This document shows, piece by piece, positions 1-8,864 of a stretch of 64,000 nt of DNA. The stretch is from Paenibacillus sp. S150 (GTDB lineage Bacteria; Bacillota; Bacilli; Paenibacillales; Paenibacillaceae). Where the stretch lies: positions 62,001-126,000 of the forward strand of contig NZ_JACBYI010000011.1 of the NCBI RefSeq assembly GCF_019352175.1, given 5' to 3'. Within the stretch, counting starts at the first letter, position 1. The number at the start of each line of letters is the position of its first letter. Both the position numbers and the translations under genes were made by a program. Below the pieces are notes generated by a model that saw only the letters and a program-made list of their open reading frames with translations, was not told where the DNA came from and searched no databases.

Positions 1-349
1 AGCTCCAGCTGTACATGAAGCCGTGATCAACCGGATCATTATATTTCTTGCCTCCCGCTGCCAGCGCTTTATGCACCAGCTCGTCCACCTCAGCTCTGCT
101 GGATGCAGAGAATGCCATAATCAATTCGGTGTGGCTGGAAGTGTCGGTGATCTCTTTGGACACAAAGCTTTTGAAAAACTCTTTAGTCAGCAGCATGGCA
201 AAAGTGTTGTCACTGATGATCAGGCACGCGGCGTTCTCATCGGTATACTGCAGGTTGAATTCAAAGCCTAAAGCGGTAAAAAAGTTAATCGAAGCCTGCA
301 GATCATTTACCGGCAAATTGACAAAAAGCTGGCCTGCCTTAAATCCCAT
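1..349 (-). CDS. VOC-family (glyoxalase/bleomycin-resistance fold) protein, 3' end outside window
   Basis: The minus strand is open from an ATG at 349 to the window edge (116 codons), so the C-terminus is missing. The start MGFKAGQLFVNLPVNDLQAS, followed by a one-strand-per-turn pattern with LGFEFN and the segment MAFSASSRAEVDELVHKAL, is typical of small VOC (glyoxalase/dioxygenase superfamily) proteins of about 130-140 residues. AGAGGTG stands at a good distance before the ATG. The substrate cannot be told: this fold serves metal-dependent lyases, resistance proteins and binding proteins. It is transcribed in the same direction as the nagA operon but 464 bases beyond it, so I do not place it in that operon. 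Confidence 0.8.
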   Translation of the reverse strand, partial: MGFKAGQLFVNLPVNDLQASINFFTALGFEFNLQYTDENAACLIISDNTFAMLLTKEFFKSFVSKEITDTSSHTELIMAFSASSRAEVDELVHKALAAGGKKYNDPVDHGFMYSWS

Positions 350-812
350 TCTCGGATCACCTCTGCTAGTATTTGAATGTTTACCGCTCGATTATAGCAT
401 GAGGTGATCCGTGGAGTTTCTTCCCGATTGCTGGATTGAATCCGTCTTCTTGTGAACAATGCAGCCGCCTCGCGGGTTACTGCAGTGTTGCCCGGGAACA
501 GGTACTGTGTTGGTACAATTGCGGCAACGCTGGAGCAGTTTTGCAAGTCCCTTCCAGTAGCAGGAGAAATTAAAAGGAGCCGTTCTGCGGCAGCAGCGCA
601 ACTGGAACAGTCCCACAAAACAACAACATAGGCAGCACAACAGAAACAGCGTTCATAAGCTGCCCTGCTTCAGCGCGCAATTGAAGTACTCCGGCAGCAG
701 AAGTTGAGCAACACTCCAGGGCCTTCAGCAGCAGTTCAACAGCAGGGCCGCAGCAGTTCAGCAGCATCCCAGCAGCACTCCAGCAGAAAAAGCAGCAAGG
801 CCAAATTCCGCA
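350..812. other. Gene-free spacer with CAG/CTG-rich low-complexity stretch
   Basis: No convincing gene. Short overlapping reading frames occur on both strands, but none has a ribosome site or a family-like sequence. Between about 690 and 800 the plus strand is dominated by irregular CAG and CAGCAG units, which make the Q/S-rich and L/C-rich frames seen there. No strong terminator was found for the nagA operon that ends at 813. Confidence 0.5.
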
Positions 813-2141
813 CTACACCGTGCGGCAGACCCATTCTCCGGCCTTGCAGAGCGCTTCGAGTTCAAGGCTGCCGCCATGGCTGCGGCGCAGCAGCGCGAGA
901 TCGGCCGGTGCGCCGGGAACAAGGCCCGCGGCGGCGGGCAGCGCCATGAAGCCGGCGGGCCGGATCGACGCCATGTCCCAGGCGTCCGGGAAATCCGCCA
1001 GACCTGCCGCGGAGACATGCTCGATATGGCGCAGCAGCATCTGCGCCGAACCGGCCAGCAGTGCAGGCTGGCCGGCCAGGTGGAGCCGGCCCTCCGGAGT
1101 CAGCACGACGGCGCCGCCCACCGGCGTCACATAGCTGCCGGGAGGCAGGCCGCCGAGCGACACGGCGTCGCTGATCAGCAGCGCCTGCCGGCCTTTGACC
1201 TTCATGGCCACCTTCAGCACCTCATCCGGCAGATGGAAGCCGTCGGCAATCAGCGTGCACCACAGCCTTTCCTCCGCCAGCTGGGCCCACAGCATATTCG
1301 GGTGGCGCGGCAGCACCGGATGCGCGCCGTTGCCGAGATGCGTGGACAGCCGTGCTCCGGCAGCGGCGGCTCCGGCAATCTGCCTGCTGTCGGCCGAGGT
1401 ATGGCCGATGGAGACCGTAACGCCCTGCTGCACGCAGTGGCGGATGAAATCTTCGCTGCCCTCCCATTCGGGGGACAGCGTCACAATGGAAATACGACCG
1501 CCTGCAGCCTCCTGCCAGCGGTCGAACAGGTCGATATCCGGCGGGCGGATATGCTCCAGTGAATGCGCGCCGCGCGGTCCGTCCTCGGGGGAGAGGAACG
1601 GACCTTCGAGATGGATGCCGCCGATGGTGCTTGCGGCGGCGCTGTCCTGCTCGCAGGCGAGCGCTATCGCCCGCATGGCTGCGGCAATCTTATCCGCCGC
1701 ACCTGTGATTACGGTGGGGTAACAGGTGGTCACACCCTCCCGCCACAGGGTGCGAACCGCAAGCTTAACCTCCGCTGCCGTAAGCAGGGGATTGTTGAAA
1801 TCATGTCCCCCATAGCCGTTGATCTGCAGGTCGACCAGGCCCGGGGCAACGATCGGCAGCCCTGCTGCCGCCTCTTGTTCTCCCGCAGCCCGCAGCGCCG
1901 CCTCTCGTTCTCCCGCTTGCCGCTTTGCTGCCGCCTCTACTTCTGCCTCTCCTGCTCCCGCAGCCCGCTTTGCTGCGGCTTCTCCTTCTCCGGCGCCCCA
2001 ATTCGCTGCCGTCCGCTCCGCATCCATCTCCGCCGGCGGCGGCTCCGCTTCCCCCAGCGGCTCCAGCGCGGTTATGACCCCGCCTTCCAGATGAATCAGC
2101 AGCGCTTCCCCTGTGCGGTAATGCCGCGCTGCCACCTTCAT
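813..2141 (-). CDS. nagA: N-acetylglucosamine-6-phosphate deacetylase with low-complexity insertion
   Basis: NagA hydrolyses GlcNAc-6-phosphate to glucosamine-6-phosphate and acetate. Family landmarks are present: PGLVDLQINGYGG at the barrel entrance (the Q-x-N form found in E. coli-type NagA instead of H-x-H), the metal ligand in IHLEGPFLS, histidines in SIGHTSAD and STHLGNGAHP, and the catalytic aspartate in LISDAVSLGG. I start at the ATG at 2141 because it overlaps the nagB stop as ATGA and has a GGGGCGG ribosome site; longer versions run into nagB. The protein is 442 residues, longer than usual (about 380-400). The excess lies at residues 31-93, an Ala/Glu/Arg-rich stretch of imperfect GE-x-EAA-x-KR-x-AG units between two N-terminal beta strands. 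It is the last gene of the operon. Confidence 0.93.
   Translation of the reverse strand: MKVAARHYRTGEALLIHLEGGVITALEPLGEAEPPPAEMDAERTAANWGAGEGEAAAKRAAGAGEAEVEAAAKRQAGEREAALRAAGEQEAAAGLPIVAPGLVDLQINGYGGHDFNNPLLTAAEVKLAVRTLWREGVTTCYPTVITGAADKIAAAMRAIALACEQDSAAASTIGGIHLEGPFLSPEDGPRGAHSLEHIRPPDIDLFDRWQEAAGGRISIVTLSPEWEGSEDFIRHCVQQGVTVSIGHTSADSRQIAGAAAAGARLSTHLGNGAHPVLPRHPNMLWAQLAEERLWCTLIADGFHLPDEVLKVAMKVKGRQALLISDAVSLGGLPPGSYVTPVGGAVVLTPEGRLHLAGQPALLAGSAQMLLRHIEHVSAAGLADFPDAWDMASIRPAGFMALPAAAGLVPGAPADLALLRRSHGGSLELEALCKAGEWVCRTV
1863..2051 (-). repeat. Imperfect in-frame tandem repeat inside nagA
   Basis: DNA encoding NagA residues 31-93. On the plus strand it is a run of degenerate units around GCTTTGCTGCCGCCTC and TCTCCCGCAGCCCGC. 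The encoded sequence repeats GEGEAAAKRAAG, AGEAEVEAAAKRQAG and EREAALRAAG-like units. The reading frame is kept throughout. The corresponding spacing in E. coli NagA is about 50 residues shorter. Confidence 0.75.
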
Positions 2142-2914
2142 TGGACCACCGCCCCGAAGGAATCCGTGTCCACAAACAGACGGCAGTCGCTGTGGCTGCG
2201 CAGGATGGTTGATGGACATGCCGTAGACAGCGGGTCATGCAGGGTACGCGCCACCGCATTTCGCTTGGTCGGTCCCGGCACCATGCAGAACAGCCAGGTG
2301 GCGGACATCAGAACAGGAATCGTCAGCGTCAGCGCCTGCTGCGGCACGGCCTCATAGGAAGGGAAGCAGCCGTCGTTCACCTGCTGCATCCGGCAGTCAT
2401 GATCCAGCGTCACTGCCTTGACCGCCAGCGGGTCGCGGAAATCGGCCACCGGCGGATCATTGAAGGCCAGATGCCCGTTCTCTCCGATACCGAGGGCGAC
2501 AATATCAATGGGGGCTTCGGCAAGCAGCCTGCTGTACCGCTCACATTCTTCTGCATGCTCCGCTGCAGGATTGATGTAATGCACCCGGCCCGGCTGAACC
2601 TTGTCGAACAGCGCTTCCCGCAGGAAGCTGCCGAAGGATTGCGGAGAACCCGACGGCAGACCCAGGTATTCGTCCATATGAAAAGCCGTAATCCGGCCCC
2701 AGTCGATATCCGGCATGGCGCCAAGCGCAGCCAGAAACTCATTTTGGGAAGGTGCGGCGGCAAAGATCATTCTAACGTTCCCTTTGCAGGCCAGCAGCGC
2801 ACGGATGGCCGCAGCGGCTTCAAACGCAGCCGCTTCCCCAAGCATTTGACGGTTCGCGAACACGCGCACAAGCATTGATTCAGCCATTTCTGTATGAATA
2901 GGTGTCACCAGCAT
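2138..2914 (-). CDS. nagB: Glucosamine-6-phosphate deaminase
   Basis: NagB converts glucosamine-6-phosphate to fructose-6-phosphate and ammonia, feeding amino sugars into glycolysis. The 258-residue length is standard for the short Bacillus-type enzyme. The catalytic aspartate lies in ITAFHMDEYLG (D81) and the ring-opening histidine in LGIGENGHLAFNDPP (H148). The start ATG at 2914 overlaps the last base of the upstream regulator stop (TAATG), and AAGGAGG precedes it by 11 bases. The stop overlaps the nagA start as ATGA. These overlaps suggest translational coupling of regulator, nagB and nagA. Some substitutions near the C-terminus make it a divergent NagB-like member, but the active-site blocks are intact. 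Confidence 0.93.
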   Translation of the reverse strand: MLVTPIHTEMAESMLVRVFANRQMLGEAAAFEAAAAIRALLACKGNVRMIFAAAPSQNEFLAALGAMPDIDWGRITAFHMDEYLGLPSGSPQSFGSFLREALFDKVQPGRVHYINPAAEHAEECERYSRLLAEAPIDIVALGIGENGHLAFNDPPVADFRDPLAVKAVTLDHDCRMQQVNDGCFPSYEAVPQQALTLTIPVLMSATWLFCMVPGPTKRNAVARTLHDPLSTACPSTILRSHSDCRLFVDTDSFGAVVQ

Positions 2915-4557
2915 TATAAATAACGCCTCCTTGAGCCCTGTAGTTGTCCGTTCTTCGGCCCTTCCTCACCACGGAACTCGCCCGGGGTAGATCCGGTGTG
3001 CAGCTTGAACAGCTTCGTGAAATAGCTCTTGTTCTCGTAGCCGAGCTGTTCTGCGACCTGCTCCACGCTCTGCGGAGACTGGTCGAGCAGCTCCTTGGCA
3101 TGCTCCATTTTGGTGTGGGTGACATAGTGGATGAAGCTCATGCCGGTCTCTTTCTTGAACAGGCGGCTGAAATAGCTGGAATTCAAATGTGTGTATTCCG
3201 CCACTTCCTCCAGTGTGATCTTCCGGTTCAGGTTCCTGTCCACATACTGCTTGACCTTCTTGATCTCATCCCGGCGGGTCTCCTGATACATCTCCCGGAT
3301 ATAGGGCAGCCGCTCGTAAAAGAACCCCATGGCCCATTCCTCAAGACTGTCGATATGATCCATGCCGGAAATCGTATCATGCAGCACCTCCAGCGAGAAG
3401 CTCGACTGAAACTGCTGGCGGGCCATCAGCCGCAGCTGATTATCATAGAGCAGCTTCAGCGTCCATTCCTTGACCTGGCGCGGAGGAAAACGCCTGCTGC
3501 GGATATATTCCATCCATTTCGCCACCAGTTCCGCAAGCCGCTGCGCGGACTCCTCCAGGAACGCCTCGCGGATTTCCCCGGAAGCCTCGGAGTAGCATGC
3601 AAACAGATCCTCCGTTGCAAAGGGCCGGATTTCCTTCAGCTCCAGCAATTCCCCCGGCTTAACATAAAAAGCATACTCCCGCCCTTGGGTCAGCAAGCTA
3701 ATCATGCCCTCCCGGAAATGGCCGCTGCCCGGCGGGATGCTGATGTATTGCAAAGAAGCGGCAGCGCCTGTCCGCCCGATTGCCGCCCGCAGCCTGCCGA
3801 GCCTGGAGAGGTGGCCGGCGCTGCCGCTTTTTCCCGGCCCCCCGCCAAAGACCAGAACGCAGTCCCTGCCGCTGACCGGCAGGCACACTGCTCCTTCCCC
3901 ATCCTGAAGCACCCCGGGCAGAGCCGATTCCACAAGTGCCATGACCGCCAAATCCCCGGCTGGCGTATCCTCTGCGCCCTTGCTGCATTTGATCCGGCAG
4001 AGCACGGCCAGACTCGCCGCAGCTTCCGTCCTAATGCCCAGCTCCGCCGCATCCGGCCCCCAGTCTCCAACCGGCGTCTCCCGGCTGACAATCCGCTGCA
4101 GCAGGTTCTGCTTCAGGAGCGTCTGCTGGCTCCGGGCCATGTTTTTCCATTTGAGCGTCTGGGCCTTTTCCTCATCCCTGCGCCGCAGCTCGCCGGTCAA
4201 CTCCTTCAGCAAGCCGCCGATCATCTCCCGGCTGATCGTCTCCTTCAGAACATAATCGTTGACCATCAGCTTCACGGCCTGCTGGGCATAGGTGAAGTCA
4301 TCCATGCACGACAGCACCGCCACCCGCAACTCCCCGTTCAGCATTTTCAGCTCACGGATCAGCTCGATCCCGTCCATATAAGGCATTCCGATGTCCGTGA
4401 TCAGAATATCCGGCGGGCAGTCCCGGGCCTTCTCTAAGGCGACAAGGCCGTTTTTGCAAGTCGAATGCAGGCTGAGCCCGAGCTCGTTCCAGGGAATGAC
4501 CGCTGTGAGAAAGTCCAGCACCGGCTGATCGTCGTCTACCAGCATTACGCTATACAT
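2914..4557 (-). CDS. AraC-type two-component response regulator (YesN-like)
   Basis: DNA-binding response regulator of 547 residues. The N-terminal receiver domain (about 1-120) has the acidic pocket VDDD, the phospho-acceptor D55 in ITDIGMP and the lysine in DYVLKE. A middle region of about 300 residues has no recognised domain. The C-terminal 100 residues form a two-helix-turn-helix AraC domain (ITLEEVAEYTHLNSSYFSRL and VEQVAEQLGYENKSYFTKLF). The ATG at 4557 is chosen because the receiver domain starts there and GGGAGAGTGGAG precedes it; it overlaps the kinase gene by 8 bases. It most likely responds to the partner kinase and activates this amino-sugar operon. The target site is not known from sequence. 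Confidence 0.92.
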   Translation of the reverse strand: MYSVMLVDDDQPVLDFLTAVIPWNELGLSLHSTCKNGLVALEKARDCPPDILITDIGMPYMDGIELIRELKMLNGELRVAVLSCMDDFTYAQQAVKLMVNDYVLKETISREMIGGLLKELTGELRRRDEEKAQTLKWKNMARSQQTLLKQNLLQRIVSRETPVGDWGPDAAELGIRTEAAASLAVLCRIKCSKGAEDTPAGDLAVMALVESALPGVLQDGEGAVCLPVSGRDCVLVFGGGPGKSGSAGHLSRLGRLRAAIGRTGAAASLQYISIPPGSGHFREGMISLLTQGREYAFYVKPGELLELKEIRPFATEDLFACYSEASGEIREAFLEESAQRLAELVAKWMEYIRSRRFPPRQVKEWTLKLLYDNQLRLMARQQFQSSFSLEVLHDTISGMDHIDSLEEWAMGFFYERLPYIREMYQETRRDEIKKVKQYVDRNLNRKITLEEVAEYTHLNSSYFSRLFKKETGMSFIHYVTHTKMEHAKELLDQSPQSVEQVAEQLGYENKSYFTKLFKLHTGSTPGEFRGEEGPKNGQLQGSRRRYL

Positions 4558-6379
4558 GTTCTCCACTCTCCCTTTCATAGCCTTGATCCGGTATCGCCTC
4601 GGGAAGCACGAACAGGAAGGTGGTCCCCTCACCGGACTTACTGTCAATGGTGATTTGGAAGTCTGCGCCATAGGTCAAATACAGACGTTCATATACGTTG
4701 GATAAGCCGATATGCGCCAGCCGGATCGCTGATTGCGTATCCTGTTCCGGAAGTCCGGAGCTGCCGGTCTCGGCCCGCAAGCGTTCAAGGGTAGGCCCGT
4801 CCATACCCCGGCCGTTGTCCCTGATGCTGATCGACAGCCGGTGCTCCTTCGTCCAGGTACGGATCTGAATCGTGCCGCTCTCCTGCTTCAGCCCGTGGAT
4901 ATAAGCGTTCTCTATGACCGGCTGCAGCAGAAACCGGGGGAGTACTATGCCAAGGCTCTCCGAAGTGCAGTCTGTCTCAAGCGTTACTTCATCGGCCTGC
5001 CGGAAATTGAGCAGCTCTACATAGCTGCTGATAATCAGCAGCTCATCATGCAGGGTGGTATACTCGTCCCGCTGCTGAATGGTCATGCGGAGCAGCCGTG
5101 AGAGCGAGAACAGCAGCTCCGCATTCTCTTCGTCGCCCTTCATCATAATGCGCAGGCGGATCGAATTGAGGATATTGAACAGGAAATGCGGATTGATCTG
5201 TGATTGCAGCATGGCCAGCTCGGCTTTGCGCTTCTGTGCCTGCTCGACCTTGATCTGGATAATCATCTTCTCCACCCGGTCCAGCATATGGTCAAAGGAT
5301 TTGCCCAGCCGTCCGATTTCGTCATGCCCGCGCACACCGGAGCGTATGCCCAGTTCCCCGAGCTCCACTCTCGCCGCCACACTGTCCAGCCGGATTACCG
5401 GCTTCGTGAACTGGCGGACCAGCACCACCAGAATCAGCAGAAAAAAAGCGCCGGAGACAATCTGCACCGCCGTACTCCAGCGGTGGGTCGCGCTGATTTG
5501 CCTAACCGCCTCCAGATAGGGAGACAAGCTTACGATCCGGTATTTCCCATAGGGAAGCTCCAGACTGCTAAGCAGGTATTTTTCCCCATTGTAATCAATA
5601 AACCCGGAGTCTCCGGCCGTTTCCAGCTTATCTGCCAGCGCAAAGGGCTGATCAAGCAAGCTTTTGTCCCTTGAAGCGATTACCGCCCCATCCGGTCCGA
5701 TGAGCAGCGTCTCCTGCCCGCGCTGGTTGTCGTTAAAAATCTGGCTGATCCGGCTTTCATCAATACTGACGATAATATACGCATAAATCGAGCTTGAGGA
5801 CAGCTTGAGGTTGCGGCCGATTGTCAGCACCTGCGGGCTGTCCGCTGCCAGTGCAGGAATATAATTGTTCAGCACCCCCGCCCAATAGAGATCAAAGACC
5901 GGCTGCTGCCGGATCTTGTCCATCCACGGCTGGAGCAGCAGTGTTTTCACATCAAAACTGCCCAAGGCATAATTGGTATAAGACTGGCCATCGGAGGTGA
6001 GAACAGTCACATAGGTTTTCTCCATCATGGAGGTCACATTGTCCAGCTTCCTGGTAACCTCTGAGAATTGAAGCACACTTTGTGCCGGGTCCGGCTGCTG
6101 CAGCTTGCTGCGCTGCCAGTTTTCTTTGAGAATGCGGGTAATGCCGGTATCAAATTGAATATAATTCGATACCAGCACCAGATTGCTTAGCAGATTGGAA
6201 ATATACATACTCTCCTGCTCCAGCGAACGGCGCTCGTTCTGTATCACCTGGGAGCGGAGAATATGCTCAGTATAGGAATTTGAAATATACAGCGTAATGG
6301 AGGCGGGAAGCAGCAGACAGAGCAGCGAGGCGACGAGAAGTTTGTTGCGGAAACCGAGCTTCCATCCTTTTGGCAGCAA
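4550..6379 (-). CDS. Sensor histidine kinase (YesM-like, His_kinase domain)
   Basis: Membrane sensor kinase of about 609 residues. A transmembrane helix near the N-terminus (KLLVASLLCLLLPASITLYI) is followed by a large extracellular sensor region, a second helix (about residues 305-325), a HAMP linker (RLGKSFDHMLDRVEKM) and the YesM-type core. The phospho-accepting histidine is in QSQINPHFLFN (about H398), with an N box (PVIENAYIHGL) and a DNGRG ATP loop. No ATG fits. The TTG at 6379 lies 7 bases after a GGGGG ribosome site and is preferred over the TTG at 6385, which almost touches it. The extracellular domain probably senses an imported or extracellular amino sugar, alone or through the neighbouring lipoprotein; this is inferred from position only. 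Confidence 0.92.
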   Translation of the reverse strand: MLPKGWKLGFRNKLLVASLLCLLLPASITLYISNSYTEHILRSQVIQNERRSLEQESMYISNLLSNLVLVSNYIQFDTGITRILKENWQRSKLQQPDPAQSVLQFSEVTRKLDNVTSMMEKTYVTVLTSDGQSYTNYALGSFDVKTLLLQPWMDKIRQQPVFDLYWAGVLNNYIPALAADSPQVLTIGRNLKLSSSSIYAYIIVSIDESRISQIFNDNQRGQETLLIGPDGAVIASRDKSLLDQPFALADKLETAGDSGFIDYNGEKYLLSSLELPYGKYRIVSLSPYLEAVRQISATHRWSTAVQIVSGAFFLLILVVLVRQFTKPVIRLDSVAARVELGELGIRSGVRGHDEIGRLGKSFDHMLDRVEKMIIQIKVEQAQKRKAELAMLQSQINPHFLFNILNSIRLRIMMKGDEENAELLFSLSRLLRMTIQQRDEYTTLHDELLIISSYVELLNFRQADEVTLETDCTSESLGIVLPRFLLQPVIENAYIHGLKQESGTIQIRTWTKEHRLSISIRDNGRGMDGPTLERLRAETGSSGLPEQDTQSAIRLAHIGLSNVYERLYLTYGADFQITIDSKSGEGTTFLFVLPEAIPDQGYERESGEHV

Positions 6380-6489
6380 TGGCAATCCCCCTTCACACTC
6401 TTCGTTGCTTCTATCATATCAGCTTTCCGCCATGAACAGCTTATTTTCCAGCAAAATTCGACATTCTACGTCTTTTTACAAAATATAAG

Positions 6490-7851
6490 TTACTTATTGG
6501 CATCGACGATTTTCTGCAGTTCAGCTTGCGCTTTGCTGATCGTTGTGTCCAAATCCTGCTGTTTCAGGATATACAGCTCGGTTTCCTTCAGGAAGGCTTC
6601 TTCCAGCTCGCCCTGATAGGTTGGCGGCACACTGAGCGGAGCCGGGATCGCATTTTTGATCACATAAGCCAGCGAGGCTTCATCAATTTTGTCAGGGCTC
6701 ATGGCATTCTCTTTCACACCTGCGATGAACTGGTCCACATCCTGCTGCTTCCAGGCGGAGTACACATTCTGCATCTGCTCGCCCTCAGTGGAATACCAGC
6801 GGACGAAATCATAGGCTTCCTGCTGATGCTCCGATTTGCCCAAAATACCGATGTAGTTGCCGTTGGCGATGCTGACGCCTGCGGGATCTCCCGACGCGTT
6901 GGAGGGCATTGGGGCAAACGCCGTAGTGAAGGTAGCCGGGAATTCTTCCGAGCCTCCCGCTTCACCGATCATCCAGTTCCCGGTTACGATCATTGCCGCA
7001 TGTCCGGTGAAGAATTCGGAGCGGTAGGCCAGCTTTTGGGAAATGGTATCGGCATAAGGTACGGCTACTCCGGACTCTTCCGCCTTGGAGCGCAGCTCCA
7101 GCGACTTGCGGATGCCTTCACTGTCAATGTTCACGGTGCCGTCAGTGACCAGATTGTTCTTCTCCTTCTGGTTGATGATCGCCAGCTCCCAGTACATGGC
7201 CCAGGTATGGAAATAAGTGCCGAAGGTCTTGGAGGCCCCGGAGCCGCTGGTCAGCTTCGCGGAATAGTCCAGGTAGTCATCCCAGGTCCAATCCGTTGGA
7301 ACCGCGAGTCCCGCCGCATCCAGCTTGTCCTTGTTCAGCAGGACGAAATAATTCTCCAGTGTATCAGGCAGCGCGTAGATCTGGCCGTCGATGGAAGGAT
7401 CAACCGTATATTCATCCGTAAGCGTAATGCCTTCCTTGGCAATCAGATCATTGAGCGGAGCCAGCAAGCCAAGGCCTGCACGCTGCGAGTAGTCCGTGGC
7501 GCCAGGCATGAACACCACATCCAGATTCTCGCCGGAAGCGACGAGCAGATCCAGCTTCTTCATCCCGGCAACGGAATCCCCATTGTCGGCCAGCTCCACA
7601 TATTCCAGTGTAACGCCCGGGTGCGCGTCCTCGTAAGCCTGGAAGATCGGCTCCATATCCGCTGCCGGAGACCAGTTGGCCACTTTGATGGTTACGGGCT
7701 CCGCTGAAGGCGCGGCACTCTCTGACCCATCCGGCGCAGCGCTGCCGCTTGCGGCAGGAGAAGCATTATTGGCATTGTTCGAATTGCCGCAGCCCGCCAG
7801 GGCCACAAGGAGCACACAGATCCATACTAACGCGAATACGTTCTTCTTCAT
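6490..7851 (-). CDS. Sugar ABC transporter substrate-binding lipoprotein (amino-sugar cluster)
   Basis: Extracellular solute-binding protein of family 1, 453 residues. A signal peptide ends in the lipobox LAGCG (lipidated C21), followed by an Asn/Ala/Ser-rich linker and a periplasmic-binding fold with the usual motifs NLDVVFMPG, GQIYALPDTLENYFVLLNKDKLDAAGL and FFTGHAAMIVTGNWM. The ATG at 7851 sits 7 bases after AAGGGGTG. It is third in the operon after the two permeases. With nagA, nagB and a GH20 enzyme around it, N-acetylglucosamine or chito-oligosaccharides are the probable ligands. No ATPase gene accompanies the importer; a shared MsmX-type ATPase elsewhere is the usual solution in this group. 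Confidence 0.9.
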   Translation of the reverse strand: MKKNVFALVWICVLLVALAGCGNSNNANNASPAASGSAAPDGSESAAPSAEPVTIKVANWSPAADMEPIFQAYEDAHPGVTLEYVELADNGDSVAGMKKLDLLVASGENLDVVFMPGATDYSQRAGLGLLAPLNDLIAKEGITLTDEYTVDPSIDGQIYALPDTLENYFVLLNKDKLDAAGLAVPTDWTWDDYLDYSAKLTSGSGASKTFGTYFHTWAMYWELAIINQKEKNNLVTDGTVNIDSEGIRKSLELRSKAEESGVAVPYADTISQKLAYRSEFFTGHAAMIVTGNWMIGEAGGSEEFPATFTTAFAPMPSNASGDPAGVSIANGNYIGILGKSEHQQEAYDFVRWYSTEGEQMQNVYSAWKQQDVDQFIAGVKENAMSPDKIDEASLAYVIKNAIPAPLSVPPTYQGELEEAFLKETELYILKQQDLDTTISKAQAELQKIVDANK

Positions 7852-7984
7852 GAATAACACCCCTTTATTATGGTTAAGTATCTCCTGCCAGCCCAGCTGA
7901 TCATACAGCTGTCTCACATTCGCGAAGTCCTGTCCACGCCTTGTCCCAACACCGGTTATGTCTCGCCCGGGTTCTTGCCTGCCT

Positions 7985-8821
7985 TCACCCCTTCACCCCC
8001 CCAAAGGAAATGCCTTCAATGACCTGCTTCTGTCCGAGAATAAATACTATCAGCAGCGGCAAGATCGCCGAGACGGAAGCTGCCATGATCAGAGAATAGA
8101 ATGCGCCGTTGCGGTCGGCGAAGGCGTTCATGCCGAGCTGCAGCGTGTAGAGGGTTTTGCTGTTCAGGAAGACCAGCGGTGTCTGAAAATCATTCCAGGT
8201 CCAGATAAACCGGAGGATGGCATAGGTGGCAACCGCCGGACGCACCAAAGGCAGCAGAATGTAAGTGAAAATCCGGAGATGCCCCGCCCCGTCAATCTGC
8301 GCAGATTCCATATATTCATTGGACAGCGAAGCGAAAAACTGCCGGAGTAAAAAGGTGCCCAGCACGCTGAAGCCGCCCAGGAGAATCAGGCCGAGATGCG
8401 TGTCATACAGCCCTACGGTACGGAACATGATGAACAGCGGCACCAGCGTGGCTTCGGCGGGAATCATATAGGTGGCGAGCACCAGCACGAACAGTGCGTT
8501 CCGGCCGCGGAACCGGATTTTGGTGAAGCCGTAGGCGGCCATGCTGGAGACCAGCACCGACAACAGGGTCGTAAGAGCTGTGACCTTGAAGGAGTTCCAG
8601 TAATACAGCGTGAAGTTCGCTTTTCCGAACCAGACCGAATGATAATTGAACGCCGCCTTCCATGTATGCGGTATCCATTCAATCGGATATTTAAACACAT
8701 CGGCCTCCGGCTTGAACGACGCGGACAGCATCCATATAAAAGGAAGCAAAAACACAATGCCAAGCAGGGCCATCAATAAAGTAACAGCTGCTTTTCCCCA
8801 ATCCAGCTTGCCGGTTCTCAT
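7985..8821 (-). CDS. Sugar ABC transporter permease (MalG-type)
   Basis: Inner-membrane permease of 278 residues with six predicted helices. The coupling motif near the cytoplasmic loop reads EYMESAQIDGAGHLRIFTYILLPLVRPA, the EAA signature that contacts the ATPase, and the protein ends with IEGISFGGVKG, a typical MalG-family tail. I use the ATG at 8821, which has GAGAGGAGG 9 bases upstream; the longer frame into the first permease has no ribosome site. It lies 43 bases after the first permease and 133 bases before the lipoprotein, and forms the channel with the gene at 8865-9800. Confidence 0.92.
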   Translation of the reverse strand: MRTGKLDWGKAAVTLLMALLGIVFLLPFIWMLSASFKPEADVFKYPIEWIPHTWKAAFNYHSVWFGKANFTLYYWNSFKVTALTTLLSVLVSSMAAYGFTKIRFRGRNALFVLVLATYMIPAEATLVPLFIMFRTVGLYDTHLGLILLGGFSVLGTFLLRQFFASLSNEYMESAQIDGAGHLRIFTYILLPLVRPAVATYAILRFIWTWNDFQTPLVFLNSKTLYTLQLGMNAFADRNGAFYSLIMAASVSAILPLLIVFILGQKQVIEGISFGGVKG

Positions 8822-8864
8822 ATCAGTTCCTCCTCTCGGGGGCGGCGGCCTGACCGCAGCGCGC

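Noticed and set aside
704-949. Gln/Ser-rich plus-strand frame over the CAG stretch
   Set aside because: No ribosome site; composition is explained by the CAG repeats and the frame runs into nagA antisense.
2944-4437. A 497-codon plus-strand frame opposite the first response regulator
   Set aside because: It is His/Gln/Leu-rich shadow sequence, while the minus strand encodes a complete receiver and AraC domain.
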